Positions 49,543 to 63,010 of a stretch of 64,000 nt of DNA are shown here, piece after piece. The notes under the pieces are model-generated. The model was not told where the DNA came from and made no database searches. It was given only the letters and a program-made list of their open reading frames with translations. The translations under genes and the position numbers were made by a program. Source of the stretch: Vigna angularis (taxonomy: Eukaryota > Streptophyta > Magnoliopsida > Fabales > Fabaceae); the NCBI RefSeq assembly GCF_016808095.1, contig NC_068972.1, forward strand, positions 21,568,289 to 21,632,288, in the 5' to 3' direction. The first letter of the stretch is position 1. Each line of letters begins with the position of its first letter.

Positions 49543-49960
49543 GACATGAGAAGTTTTAGAAGCACATGAAAATGAAAGATGCACGAGTCTTATCCTTAGT
49601 TAGAACATGAGAATTGAAGACTGACTATACCTTAAATCATTACAAACAAGTTTTACTAATAGATTGCATTCAGATTTTTGCTCCATTGTGGGAGAGAAAA
49701 CTGATTATTCGGTGCAATTCACGAAAATCTTGTTCATAAACATTTCTAGAAGAAAAAGGAAGAAAATTAATGAATTTATTTCTAATAAAAAATTAAAATT
49801 TGATTGCTAACATATAAATAAGCTAATTATTGCTTATTAAAAAAATGTTTATTTTTTCTTCTTCTAAAGTATTTAATGGAAAGTTTAATTTAATCTTTAT
49901 GACCAGAAGGATATGTGATGCGTGTAACACTAAAAGCTCTGGATGGAGATGGAGGAAATC
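49543..49960 (+). repeat. Degenerate copy of the SULTR3 3' flank
   Basis: Shares AGTTTTAGAAGCA, GAAAATGAAAGATGCACGA, CCTTAGTTAGAACA, AATAAGCT and CTTCTAAAGTATTTA with 32862-33250, in the same order and orientation but with indels. It starts right at the CACTA terminus. No sulfate transporter exon is found to its left. Confidence 0.7.
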
Positions 49961-50278
49961 AATGAAAGCAAATTGGTAAGCCTAGTTCTATGAAGGAATA
50001 ATAGACTCCTGCACCACAATGTTAGACACGGAAATGGGTACAACAATAAACACTCATTTGTCATCTAAACCAGGTAGAAAAAAAGGTGATTATTCATAAT
50101 TTCATATTACAGAGAAAAAATTGTGAAAATTCCGTCCTAGCCTTTGCCTCTTCTTATGAGTAAATGAGGCACAACATGTACAATGATCAAAATATGTAAG
50201 AGGGTCTCAATGCATCTTTAGAGAGAAAATTTTACAAACAAGAAAGCTAACGTCTCACTTAAAACTATATGGTATCAA

Positions 50279-53200
50279 TCAATCTCCCTTGGTGGGAGGT
50301 CGCATACATGAACAAAATGGTAGCTTTTTCTTCTTTTGGTTGTTGCTTCTCGTCCCACCATAGAGATAATCTCGCAAAAGCACTCTTGGACTTCGATCAC
50401 TGGTTTTCGTTTTCTCTTTGCTTTCTTTTCCATCACCAAGTTTCAGCAGTAGAAACTGCAACCTCTGCACCTCAAAATGCAGTTGTCCTATCTTTTCTGA
50501 TTCTCTCCTTGCCTGGTCTGAGACTCTCCTTCTGCTGACACTTCCACTTTCCTCTGACTCTCCTGCACTCTTCCCGGCAGATGACAAGGTACCCTCTTCC
50601 ACATTCTTCATCAACTTCTTGTTGGTGTCAAACAACTTTGTGATGGTCTCCTGGGATGCTTCAAGTTGCCCTTTTACTTCATCAAACTCAACACCTTTTC
50701 CTTTTGTGTTCTTCTCATTAACCTCTACCTTCTTCATCAAATCTTGTACAGTGATTTGAAGGTTTGTCAACTTCTGTGCATCAGAATCGAGTCTCTCTAA
50801 AATCTTCGATTGGTTCCCTTCATCCCGTTGCACTGTCAATCTTCTTGAGATCTCTAACTTGTCCACACTCAACTCTTTTTCCACCAAGAAGTCTTTTGAA
50901 GGATATTTATTTTTGGGTTCCTTCGTTGTTCCTCTTTGTTGATTGCCTGCAGCTTCAGAAGCCATCCTTTGTGTCTTTTCGATTTGCTTTCCGATACTGC
51001 CATCCTTATCTTCTGTTTCCCACAACTCAAGCATTTGATCATCAGCCTCAAGAATTTCTCTCCTCCTACTTATCCCATACGATGAACATTCAGATATTTG
51101 ATCTAGCATGATGTCTTTAGGCAAAACTTCGATCTCTGTAACCGAGGACTTTCCTTGGTCTTGAGTAACATGCTTGCTTGCTTGGGTAATTCCAGATTTT
51201 AACTCTTGAATCTCTCTAGTTTCATTCTTGAGTTTGAAACTTTCATTTAACTGCTTTACTACTACTGCAATAGCATTGATCCTTCTCTGCATGTCATGGA
51301 AGCCAGGGAGTGCATCTGGTGCAATAACAGTCTTATCTTCGTCTGTTTGTTGACCATCTTCAGTGAATTCATTACCCACCAATACTTTAACCTGAAAATG
51401 ATGATTATAATCAAATTATATCAATAAAATAAATGCAATAATAGTTCGTTCCAAGTTGACAAGAAATTCATTTCACATGATTACGCGATCACCAAGCAAA
51501 AGCAATGATATGGCACTGACATAAAAAACGCTTATCTTTTTTCAAAGTTCTCTAGCATTGAATACTGTAAAGCAAATTATTGCATGACGAATTCATGGAG
51601 AAAAAGACTAGTTTATTTTAATTAATAGATTTAAAAAGTAGTTGCAAAACCAGATGCCATTCTACCCAATTTCACGAGACAAAAGGCTTTACGAAGTCAT
51701 ATTTGAGCTTCCAAAGTAAAGAAAACGACACTTCATAGTTTGGTTGAAATTTGGAATTTAGCTCAACAGTTCACTAAAGTGCCTCAAAGCTCATGAGTGA
51801 AACAAGAATGAGTATCTAACCCACCCCAAAACTGTCAAATTATGGCCCAAGGGAATCACCCAGACAAGCTATAATAATGTTTCCACCAAATACTAAAATG
51901 ATATTTTAATACCTTTGTTTCTTCATCAGGTTTTTCATGTGAAAGAGTCTGCATCTCCAGAGCTGTTATACTATCATTCAAAGCACTGACAGCAGGGACA
52001 TAAGCAGCTAATTGACCAGATAGTCTTCCATTTTCAATTTCCAGCTTGCTAACTCTTTCTTTCAGATGTTCGCTTTCCATGTCTTTGGAGTAGTTTCTGT
52101 GTTCAAGATTCTCACAAGCATCCGCTAGCTCAGAGACTTTTCCTTCAAATAATGTTCCATTCACGGCAGAAATCTGCAGCTCAGCAAAGAGTGTTGAAGC
52201 CTGAGTTTCCCATTGTTCAATCTCATTTCTTCCCTTAAGTACTTCATAACTTAGCTTATTTTCCCTCAGTTTAGTTTCTCCAAGCTCTTGACGTAGGTGC
52301 CCTATTTCAGACTCCAACTTCTGGTTCACTTTGCACAGGCAAATTATCTCTTCATCTTGACGGTCCTTGTCTGAGGACAATTTCAAAATTTGATTAGCCT
52401 GTTCTTCGAGCATCACCCTTGCTTCATCATACTTAATCTTCAGATCTTCCACCATTCTTTGAAATTCTTTTTTCTCAGCATGTAAAACATGAAACATCTC
52501 AGCTGCTTCCAAAAGCTCATTTTCCTTTAGATTCAACATTTCCCTTTCATCCCTAATCTGACAACTTAATTCATCATTGATAGATTGAACTAAATGCAGT
52601 TCAACATTTGACTTTATAAATGACTCTTTAAGATGTGAATTATCCATTTCTGCATTCTCTAACTTTCCCACCATAACTTTTAATCTCTCCTTGAGGTCAT
52701 TATTTGCTGAACAATGTTTATCAAGATCCTCACCTAGCTCTTTGAGTTCCAGGAGTTTTTCAAAGATAATATTCTCATAAATCAGGGAAATATTAGACTG
52801 AGCTATTGTCTCATGGATCATGAAACATATTTCTTCTTCCAAGTTACTTTTCACTTCACCCAGATCTAGAAAACTTCTCATCAAGGACTTCTTCTCTTCC
52901 AATATTTTGTGACTATCCTCCTGTAAATTGTTGTGATTTTTTTCCATGTCTGACAGCTTCTTCTCTAGGTTGCCTATTTCAGCTGTCATTACTTCCATTC
53001 TATCTTCTCCTTTGCTTATTGTCAACTTCAACTCTTGGTTCTTCTCCAGTATCTCTTGAACCTCTATTTGCAATGCCAAGAACTGCTGAGACTGGATACT
53101 GAACTGCTCATCAAGGTCATCTCTTTGTGTCACAAGATTTTCTACCTTTAGTTTCAACTGCTCAAGGAATGTAATCAGAATTGAATTCTCAAAGGCCATT

Positions 53201-56200
53201 TTTTGGCCTTCATTGAAAATTGTGTCAAAAGATTTCTGCCTGTCCTGAAGTTTTTCATATATCTTGTTCAAAAGCATTTGGTCTTCTTCAAGCATATCTT
53301 CACAGAAATGCCCACTGTTATGGTCAAGAGTCTTCAACACCTGAATCAACCCAACCCTTAGTATTTTAATTTTCTCAGACAGAGAACTCACATCAACCTG
53401 CTTTTCAACATTCTCAGTCTCCAATTTAGATATCATCCTGTCTGACATTTTGGAAGCCTCCAATAGTCTCTGACACTCAACCAGAATGGAGAAGTTCTTT
53501 TTTTCCAGATCGTCAATACATTGCTGCAAGATGAAAATTTCAATTTGAGCGTGTATAGTTCTGTCCAGTTCCTCCTCATAATCCTTTTTCTTGCAATTGG
53601 TATCTTCTTGTAGAATATGAATTTGTAATTCCTTCTCAGCCAATTCATCTTCATTCAATTTCAAAACTCTGGAATGCTCTTCCCTCTCAGAATATAGGGA
53701 AACTAGAAGTTCTTCTACCTTTTGAAGTGCAGACTCTCTTTCTCCTTTCAGTTCCAAATGCTTTGACTCCAATTCACTGTGCAGTTTCTCAAGATCTTTC
53801 AGTGTTTGATGAGTGATGTTCATCTGTGAAACTAAGGTTTCTTTCTCTTGAAAGATATTGGTCTTCTCGTGGTCAAGTGACTGGCATGTATCTTCTAACA
53901 CCCTGGACTTCATCCTTAACCCTTCAAGTTCAGCATTCACATCAAATAATGAATTTTCCAATAGGTTGCTCTTTTCTGAGAGCCTCTCCAGCTTTTCAGT
54001 TGTGGATTGTAACTGAGAAAACAAGGTGGCCTTCTCAGCAGCAAGATTGGATTTCTCAACTAGTAGAGACTGACATGTTTCTTCCAACACATTTACCTTT
54101 CCTCTGACGCTATCCAGTTCAGCATTCAAGTCTGAAAGGGAATTTTCTAAGACAGTATTTTTCTCCAGAATTTTCTCCATGGTTTCTAATTTTACCAAAA
54201 GAGCTTCTTTCTCTCCTTTGTCAGACTCACATGTTTCCTTCAGCTTTAAGTTTTCATCTTGCAATTTTTTCACAGATGGTCCAAAGCACAGTGGATCTAA
54301 GTCAGTTGACCTGACTTCCTCCATCATGGCTTCATGTTTTTTATTCAAATCATTAAGCTCCTCTTTAAGACAGTAAATTTCTTGCTGAAGAGCGTTTCTT
54401 TCATCAATTCGCAGCTCTACCTCCTGTTCAAGTTTCTCTATTGTCTCCCTCAAATTCAGAATCTCATCCTGCAGATTTTTTATTGACAAAGATGAAGAAA
54501 TTTTGACATCATTTAGAATTTTGTTTTCCTCACTGACCCTGTGTATTTCATCCTCTAAAGCCTGCTTACGTGATTCCACGTTCCCTAGTATATCCACTTT
54601 ACTGTGAAATTCAGCAGCAAGAGATCTAAGCTCTTCCTGAGATTCAGAATGTAACTGCTGAAGAGTTTGGAAAGCGGTTTCAGCCTCAATGAAGCGCAAT
54701 CTCTCCTCCTGTATGCAACCCCATAGTCTACTCAATTCTTTCTGCTTCTCATTAAGTTCTTCACTTTGAGACCCCATTTGTTGCGCCAAAGATTGTAACT
54801 CAGACTGCAGATTGTGATTTGATGTCTCCAGGAGAAGGCACTTCTTTTCAGAACTCTGTAATTTTTCAACCTCATCATCTATCTTGGAATTTAGCCTACG
54901 CACCTCCTCTTCTGCACAAGAGAGTTTATATTCCAGACCAGAAATCATCTCCAAGCATTGCTGATAACGGAGAGCAGCTTCTTCCTTTTCTTCATTAAGT
55001 TTAGTAACTTGTAGTTTCAAGGCCCCAATTTCATTTTCAGCTACAGTGGCATGCTCCTTAGTCTTTCTTGCATTTTCCTGGGCTTCTTCTAATCTCTCCT
55101 CCAATTTTGATAGTGTCTCCGAGCAATGTTTATATTGAACAATGATAGCTTCCTTTTCAGCTTCTACTCTAGCAAGGTCCTGCTGTAGGGATTCAGCTTC
55201 ATTTTCTGCTCTGTTAGCTCTTTCATTAAGTTCTCCAGCTTCTGTTTGCGCAGAAGAAATACTTTCCTCTAGCTTTGCTATTTTCTCCAAGCACTCCTGA
55301 TACTGAAGAAGACTATCTTCACTTTCAGCCTGTAATTTAATTTGGGTTTCCTTCAAGGCTTGAATTTCAGTTTCAGCTTTACTTGCTCGCTGATCAAGTA
55401 TTTGAGAATTCTCTTGTGCGCCAGACAATTCTAACTGGAGATTAGACAGCTTCTCTAAACACTGTTGATACTGAAGCAAGCCAGCTTCCTTTTCATCCTC
55501 TAATTTTGCAATGGCTTTCTTCAAGGCCAAAATTTCTGTCTCAGCTTTTGTCACACGTTCAGACTCAGACGAGAAGTGAGACCTAGTATTGTTGCTTCCA
55601 TTGGTTAGCTCACTACTCTCCTGTGTCTCGAAAAAATTGAGCCCCCTTCTAGCATTCCTTTCTGCAAACTGTGTAAGATTTTCCGGTTCTCCAGGGATGT
55701 AGAGATCATTGAGCTGTTTCAAACCTGTTTTGTTCAAAGCAGAATCAGGTTCGCCAGAATAACCACCATTCTTTTTTATAACATGGAAGTGAGCAGAAGC
55801 CTCCTTTTGTGGTTCATCTAGATCAAGAAAGGAACGTGAAGAGTGGCGCATTTCTGGAGTGTGTGGCTCTGTCTCCGGAGGAGAAACTGTAGGTAAATCA
55901 TCTGTCAGCATCATAGGAACTTGATTTGGAAATGCCTCAGACATGGTCCTATGGGCATGGCGGATAACTCCAGTTGCATGATCGTATCTCTCAGCCAACG
56001 CTCGATATGCCCTGTAAAACTCTTCAACCATTTTCATAAGCTCTGGGCGTTTTTTATAATACATTTCTGCTCTCCTTGCAAAAGAATCTGCATCTTCTTC
56101 AATAAGCTTAATCATTTGCTTCACCTTGGCATCCATATCTGTGCAAAAGAAAATATCCTTGTATGAAGTTCAAATGTACTTAAAAGAGCAGCACCAAATG

Positions 56201-56968
56201 AATGACACAATTGATAATAAAGTAAATAAACCTGTCAGTAAACTAGCATATACAGAACATGTAACATGTCCCCAGAGACAAGAACTAATATTTTGTGTGA
56301 AAAAACTAAATCACATCTCTTCATGCTTCAACATCTATAGCTATACAAAGAAAACTATTTTGAAGAAGATATTAACAGACAAATATGATTTGACAATACA
56401 TATACCCTTGCAGTCTGACAAAAATGCTTATATGCCTTATAAAGTTTCAAATTGAGTGCATCAGACAAGTGCCAGTAAATTTTGGAGTGAAACTGAAAAC
56501 AGATTTAAACCCAATTATGTTGTTGTGGACGACATTACCGAAGATGAAATATACTTTCATTGGCCAGTGCTTTATAAAGCTTTTAGTATAGACAACATCT
56601 ATGGACTATAGTTTGGAAGGCCTTCTAGTCATAACAATCTCAACAAATATATAAGATATCAAAGAAATGAAAGAGATTTTCAAAAACAAAAATGAAAGAG
56701 GAAATAGGTTTCATTTCCACTCCATGTTAGATACATACATATATTTGCTCCTTATATAACAAATCAATAAATGGTGTGACTCAGTGAAGGTGTCAAGTCA
56801 TGAACAACAAGAGTTAACATGTTTAATATACTTACTTCCAAAAGCTGAAGAGAGATAAAAGGTACCTGTCAGATTTTCCTGGAGCCATTTTGAGTTTTTA
56901 GGGCTTATGTGGCTGTCCCACCACCATGAATACATTCTCCTAGAGTTTGCATGTGACAAAGTCGCCAT
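50279..56968 (-). CDS. NET1D: NETWORKED 1D-like actin-binding coiled-coil protein (3 exons, 1813 aa)
   Basis: Exons on the minus strand: 56968-56866, 56138-51913, 51391-50279. Both introns are GT-AG and phases close to 1813 codons plus stop, near the length of Arabidopsis NET1 proteins. Residues about 10-90 form the KIP1-like/NAB domain, with the diagnostic [19 protein letters not shown] encoded by exon 1 and [20 protein letters not shown] by exon 2. This plant-specific domain binds F-actin. Nearly all the rest is long coiled coil (Leu/Glu/Lys heptads, about 200-1440), followed by a charged region and a short Cys-containing basic end (FCSCMRPP). NET1 proteins join actin filaments to membranes, such as plasma membrane and plasmodesmata for NET1A. 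The separate first exon with the Trp-rich motif is typical of the family. Choice of NET1D over other NET1 members is by resemblance only. Confidence 0.92.
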
Positions 56969-59968
56969 TGCTCCAGAAAAAGGACAGCAGAACTTTGTCT
57001 TATGATGTTACAGGAACTTAACCCTTCAAAGTTTCGAAGAAGCAACTGCAAAGTCAAAGAAGTCCACACAGTTTCTTCCTGTGTATTCCCTGGAACAACA
57101 AACAAAACCAAAGAAAAACAGACGTTCAGTTACTGACAAATCGAAGCCGTGTCTTTTTTCTCCTTTCAAAAATTATCTGCAACAGAACAAAATACCTGAT
57201 CAATTCGAACTCAATCAACCTCCAAAATCGAATGAACAAATACCTCCCGACATGCCGGAATAAGCACAAACTACCTGATCAAAAATAAAAAATACAATTA
57301 AAACAACAGAAGACCCAAAACTAAAATATAATTAAAAATATATCAGAATTTGGCAAATTAACAAGAAAATGAAATATTTCAAAGCTTCAGAAGATGAGTT
57401 ATCATGAATCCGTGTTCAAATTTGAACAAGAATTATGATGATCATTCGTGAGATGGCCTCCATATAACCCAAACTACCTGATCAATCAAATCCCGATGAT
57501 TAAACATAAAGCTAAAACATAGAGAAAAAAACAAACTGAAGATCAATACAAAAGGAGAATTGAATTGAATTGTGAAGAGGCATGGGAAAGAGATCAATCC
57601 CTGAAGGAGTGAAAATAAAAAAAGCGAATAATTGAGATATCAAGCTACTCACCAAAAATGACGGTAAAAGATTGAAACTTTTATGTATTAGATTCTGATT
57701 TCCAGTGGCGGCGATGAACTGGTTCAGCAAGATGTTATTATTATTATTATTTGCTAAAAATTGTGTGTGTCACCCCATATTGGTTGGATCTCTGTGTTTT
57801 GTGCTCAAACACAACACACAATGTTGTCTATGTGTTTGTGTTTCTCTCTCTATCTTTGTGTCTCTCTCTCTCTCCTGCTGGTTGCTGGTGTTAAGCAGTG
57901 TTGCCTTTCAGTTTTAGCTTTCTTTTGTGGGTTGGTGACATACTGTCCTGTTCTGACCTCTCCTGGGATGAGAGAAATGCCAAATTGTCAAAACAAACTA
58001 AAAACAACTAATAAAAAAATCCATCAAGTATTTTACCTTGATAATTTAAAAATCTTATATTATTAATTAATTAATTAAAAAATTTAAAACTCATAAATAA
58101 ATAAGTTATTTATATGCAGTTGTATCTAATTGCATAAAAAATTCTACAGTTTTAATTATGCATTTAAATATTCATTATTAAAGAGGTTTTAAAAATTTAA
58201 CTATTAAATTTTATTTTAATACTATTAATGTGTTATATTATTAACCAATTAAAATTTGTTACTATAAAATTTAATATTTATTAATTTTATGATAATAATT
58301 CACGATAGGTGATAATCTAAAAATATATCTAACGAGCAAACGCTATCAATTAACATGAATGAATGATTTTACTTACTGATTTTTGAATTTTCATCCCAAA
58401 TATGTACTTATAATAATGTGCTGTGATTCATACCAAAAAAGTATATCTACTTTAATTAATTTACTTTGTAATCTTCTACTTTCAAAGTCCTACTTCTTCA
58501 ATTAATACATAGAATTTTTATTTTTGGCAATAAATATATATTACCATACATAATTTTGTCGCTATCAATAAATAAGTAATTTTTATATTTAATATTTTAC
58601 TTAATTTAAAAATATTGGAGTATGAAAAGGAAATTTCTTGTAGTTTTAGCAACGGTTAAAAGCTAAAATATTGGTTTATTATTTAACCCTATGTATGAAT
58701 AGTTAGTGGCTAGGTGGCGTTTCTTTAGACATTGATGAGAACAGATTGGCCATTAGATGATTGATTAATATTAATAAATATGAAATTAATGGTTTCAACG
58801 CATTAGGTAAGTTTTTATTTGGTCTTCACTGCCCTACCTTTACCGGGTATTGTGCCATTACGGTATAACTAATTTTCTAGATTATGACTTCTCTAACATT
58901 TTCTATTTATGGATAATTTCTACGGATTTCAGCGTTTTGTCCTTCCACATGTGTATTCGCTACACCTTAAACACCAATTATCCTTGATTCTTATAATAAG
59001 TTAGGTTTACTTAATACTTTGGTTAGAAAAACTAAAATACATTTTTTTAGGAATATATATTTTTGGCAACATTTGTAATTAAGATTTTGTAGAAAGTGTA
59101 TTGGATATGCTCTTAATTATCATGCCTTTGGTTTCTGTTTTAATCCTTTTCATGAAATGTCATTATTATGTTGGAAATTAACGGATAATAAAGTGTGTAA
59201 TTTTGAAATTTAGATAATAAAAAGTTTAAATGATAAAAGTCATGAAACGATAATAATTAAATTGTAAAATATAAAAAGTGAAAACGTTATTTGATGCAAT
59301 GTTGAGATTATACTGAAAACATCCTTCCAAAACCTTTCTCTATTATGTTATTAAAAGATTTCGATGATGATACTTGCATTTATTTGAGTTTAATGGCTGT
59401 CATCCCATGGATAAAACACTAATCTTTTTATATTTTTAAGATCATTATTATAATAAAACATAATAAATTTAGTGTACATCGTGGTATTATCAAATTTAAT
59501 TGTAATTTCTACCTTAATTAGTTTTCTATTTGTAATTTTATTTTAAATTTAACTTCTCATAAAAGTGATATTTATTTATAAAAATTCACAATGTAGATTC
59601 ATTTGTGTAATTATTTTTCTCACACCTGTTTTTTTACCATTGTTATTCTTATAAACACAACTAACTAATTTATTGATTTTATATTGGGTGATAAGTAAGT
59701 AGTATTTATCTTCCTGAAAAATTACAAGCGTTTTTATTAAGTAATTATAATATTATAAAAATAAATAAAACTATACACAATTTTTATAATTTTAATGTCA
59801 ATTTTAAAAATTAATAAAACATCTATTGAATTCTTCCAATTTTTCATTTAAGTAATAGATAAGTATTTTCGTTTCAAATATTATTTCAAATATTTTTACA
59901 AAATTGAAAAAAAAAAATCTTCAATGTTGTATTCTTATGATAAGGAACATAGTTCATGTTGATATTGT
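56969..59968. other. 5' region of the NET1D gene and AT-rich intergenic DNA
   Basis: 56969-57720 (read on the minus strand) is the likely 5' untranslated region, probably with an intron, and core promoter. A CT-rich run at 57841-57878 lies upstream. 58000-59968 is very AT-rich with no recognisable gene or element. Confidence 0.5.
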
Positions 59969-61510
59969 CACTACAAAAATAAAAGATTTTACCAGGGGTT
60001 TTTTTCTGCATTACCGGCGGTTTTAACCCCTGGTAAATTCATTTCCCGCGGTTGGCAAAACCACTGGGAAAACTACCGTCACAAAGATTTCCGACGGTTT
60101 TGTTCGTAACCGCCGCTATTTGCGGGGTTTTGACAAAAACCGCCGGTAATTGCTGAGGTTGTAATAAACCGTCGGGATTTACGTGGGTTATCAAAAAACC
60201 GCCGGTAATGAAAATAGTTTAATTTTTTTACTTTTCAAATGACTTGATTAATATGATTAATATAAAATATGTTTAATATTAAACCAGAATAATATAAAAC
60301 CAAAAATAATTATTATTATATGAAATAAATTGTAAAATTAGAAATACAATTAACTTGTAAACTTAAGAAATAACAAATGTTTGTCCTAAAAATTAAAAAT
60401 AAACTTCTACATAACAAATTAAAAAGTGTTCTCCAATAACAATTATCACTCTTGTTCTTCATTCTCTTCATGCTTCTTTATCATATACCTACAAACAAAC
60501 AAATCTATGAGTGAACTAAGCATTCAACAATTCAAACCTTATAAGAGAATAATAAGCAAACAATAATATATATAACAAATGCCCATAATTAAAGTTTAGT
60601 GAAGATTGATCACCAAAAATTAACATCAATAACCAAAACATATTATTATATAGACACAAGCAGAATTTCTATATGATTTTTACCTTGAGTGTCTGGGCCA
60701 GGTTTAGTTTCTATTAACAAAACAACTATCAACAAACAAGACACTTCAGCCCATAAACATAGTGCATTCATACACTAATCAGATTTCAACCCCTTATCCA
60801 AGTCATATATAAATACCATTATTTTTACACATCATCAAACATTTATAAACAATCTCAACCATATATAATCATCACACATTAACCTTATATACTCATCATG
60901 CATATTCAGTTATATTCCCCAAACAATCTTAAACCCAAGCTAACCACCAAGAATTATTTCCTGTTAATAAACTCTAATAATCACTATTACATAAAAAAGT
61001 GAATCCTTTTACCAACTAGTTCATAAATAAATTATAACTCATCTTTTCAAATTCATTCTAACACATAACTTGATAATATAATACTATACTAATAAAAAAC
61101 ACACTAATATTATTATGACTTTTAGTGTCATAACTTAATAAAAAATTATACTATGGTGTTTTTAATGATTGAAAATGGTATAAAAGTTTATAAAATCTAA
61201 ACTTTTTTATTTTTCTAATATATACGTGTGTTTTTATGTAAGAATGAGAATGTGTATTGGAAAATTTGAATTGGATTCCAAAAATATTTTTTGTCCTGTC
61301 CAAATGTTCCTATAAATTTTTTCTTAGCCCATTTGAGCCATGAATAAAATACGTTTGAGGCATGAAGGAGATTGATGAGGGAAAAAGGCATAGTATATTT
61401 TGTTTTCATTTATATTACTGCTAAAAAAATCAATTAAGGATTTTTATAGAATAAGTTAACAATTTCAAAACTAAAAGGATAAGACATTTGTAGAAGTTGA
61501 ACTACAACAC

Positions 61511-62279
61511 CTTGACAAACCGGCATCCTCAAATTCCCAAACTTTTACAGTTCCATCCCTACCCTGGCTACACATATACAGAGTAATGAATATTGATAAA
61601 GCAAGAATATACTTGGATATTAAAACAGAACTAGAGGAGATCAAGTAGAAAAGGATGCACCTGGCAAATTTATTGGTTCCGAGGGAAGAAGCACAAGCAA
61701 CAGCAACAATACCATGTGCAACACTATGTAACCTGCAGTATAAAATTAATTTGTACAATGGATCATATTTCTGAAAATCAACGATATTCTTCACAAATAT
61801 GAATGCCAAAAAAATTATAGAACTAAGCACCATGCAGATGACACAGTTCGATGTTGAAGGGTATCTCAAATTCAGACTTCACCATCAACAGAACTGCAAG
61901 CAAGAAGAGGATGATGCAACTAATTATTAAGTGAAACTAATTGTATACGCAACCAACTAAATCAGGGAGTTCTTGTGTCACACCGATGGGTATGACATCC
62001 AAGGCAACTCATCATTTATTGAACACAGATTTTACTTTTAGTGTTAAAAACTATTATAAAAGTAACTAACAGCCAAAGAAATGCTTGATAGATATTGGAT
62101 TCCAATGTCCCATACCCAGGGAAAAAATGTGTACCAGAGTAATGCCCATAAAACAAAAAACGACAAACAATTGCAATGAATACCCGGAGAATAATATCGG
62201 CTTAAAGGGATGAAAAGAAATGTCTGTGACCGAAGCTCGATGACCTCTTAGCACTGTCAGGAGGTGGTCTTCTACTCAT
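61511..62279 (-). pseudogene. Captured DSE1/TANMEI-like WD40 gene fragment (exons 1-4)
   Basis: Exon-like blocks on the minus strand: 62279-62184, 61893-61831, 61732-61661, 61567-61511, joined by GT-AG borders in matching phase. They encode the N-terminus of a WD40 protein like Arabidopsis DSE1 (At4g29860, TANMEI): MSRRPPPD, LRGHRASVTDISFHPFKP, an SVDGE...DTLQHRTVSSAW block, LHSVAHGIVAVACASS, and SQGRDGTVKVWEFEDAGLSR. A small deletion after MSRRPPPD shifts the frame. Two sense codons in block 2 have become TGA, at positions where the family has Arg and Trp. The gene's downstream exons are absent. Introns were kept, so the copy was taken from DNA, not from mRNA. Not expected to make protein. 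Confidence 0.8.
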
Positions 62280-62713
62280 TCTTTGTTCTTCTTTATGATC
62301 CACTTGAACTGAACTGACAGTAGGCTATCCAGGTCACCTATATTGACTTGTCAAGTAAAAAAATTGAATTTCCTTAGCTGTCATCGAACAGGTTTTACGA
62401 TGTTCTAATTTGAGATTTCTATCCTGTAAATCACTGAATCATAACCAATGTTTTAAACTCGGCACTTTCACACAAATTCAAAACATTTCACTTTCAAAGT
62501 TCTGTTTCTCAAGTTACTAGTAGCCAGCACATTCACAAGAGCAAAATACACATTATGAACGAAAGCTGGATTGATTTTTTCTCCATTGTCACAGCAGAAA
62601 TCGCAAGGATGTCAAACCAGAGAATAATTTTTAATATAGAGAGTTTAGAGTTGCCACTATTCTAGAAACCTATAAAAAATTGTAAAGATAAAACATGATG
62701 CAGTAGTACTTAC

Positions 62714-63010
62714 ATATTTCTTGTGTCCATAGCCCTCATCATCATCATCATCACGCTTCTCATAGCAAGGCTTTCGGTAGCCCTCCTCCTGAGGTGGATG
62801 CCCATAACCATTCTCAACACCTCCTTGGCTCCCATAGCTAGGTTTCTCATCATACTCACTCCTCCCTCCATAACCATACCCATTGTCCTGTTGCTGTTCT
62901 TCCCCATACCCACTACTCTTCCTTCGACCATACCCAGACCCATATTCACTCCCCTCCGTTTTTTCACTATACCCGAGTCCATATTCAGAACTTTGATAAC
63001 AACAACTTGA
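62714..63010 (-). pseudogene. Captured exon of an At5g39570-like Gly/Tyr-rich gene
   Basis: One exon of 297 bp with acceptor TTGCAG before 63010 and donor GTAAGT after 62714. It encodes repeated EYGSGYGRR, YGYGGRSEYDEKPSYG, EEGYRKP and DDDDDEGYG units. This composition and word order match the low-complexity repeat part of Arabidopsis At5g39570-type proteins (reported as phospholipase D related). Start, end and other exons of that gene are absent. The frame is open through the exon, so decay is less advanced than in the neighbouring WD40 fragment, or low-complexity sequence tolerates change. Confidence 0.65.

Noticed and set aside
50269..51111. Plus-strand frames of 89 to 115 codons
   Set aside because: Shadows of NET1D exon 3 on the minus strand.
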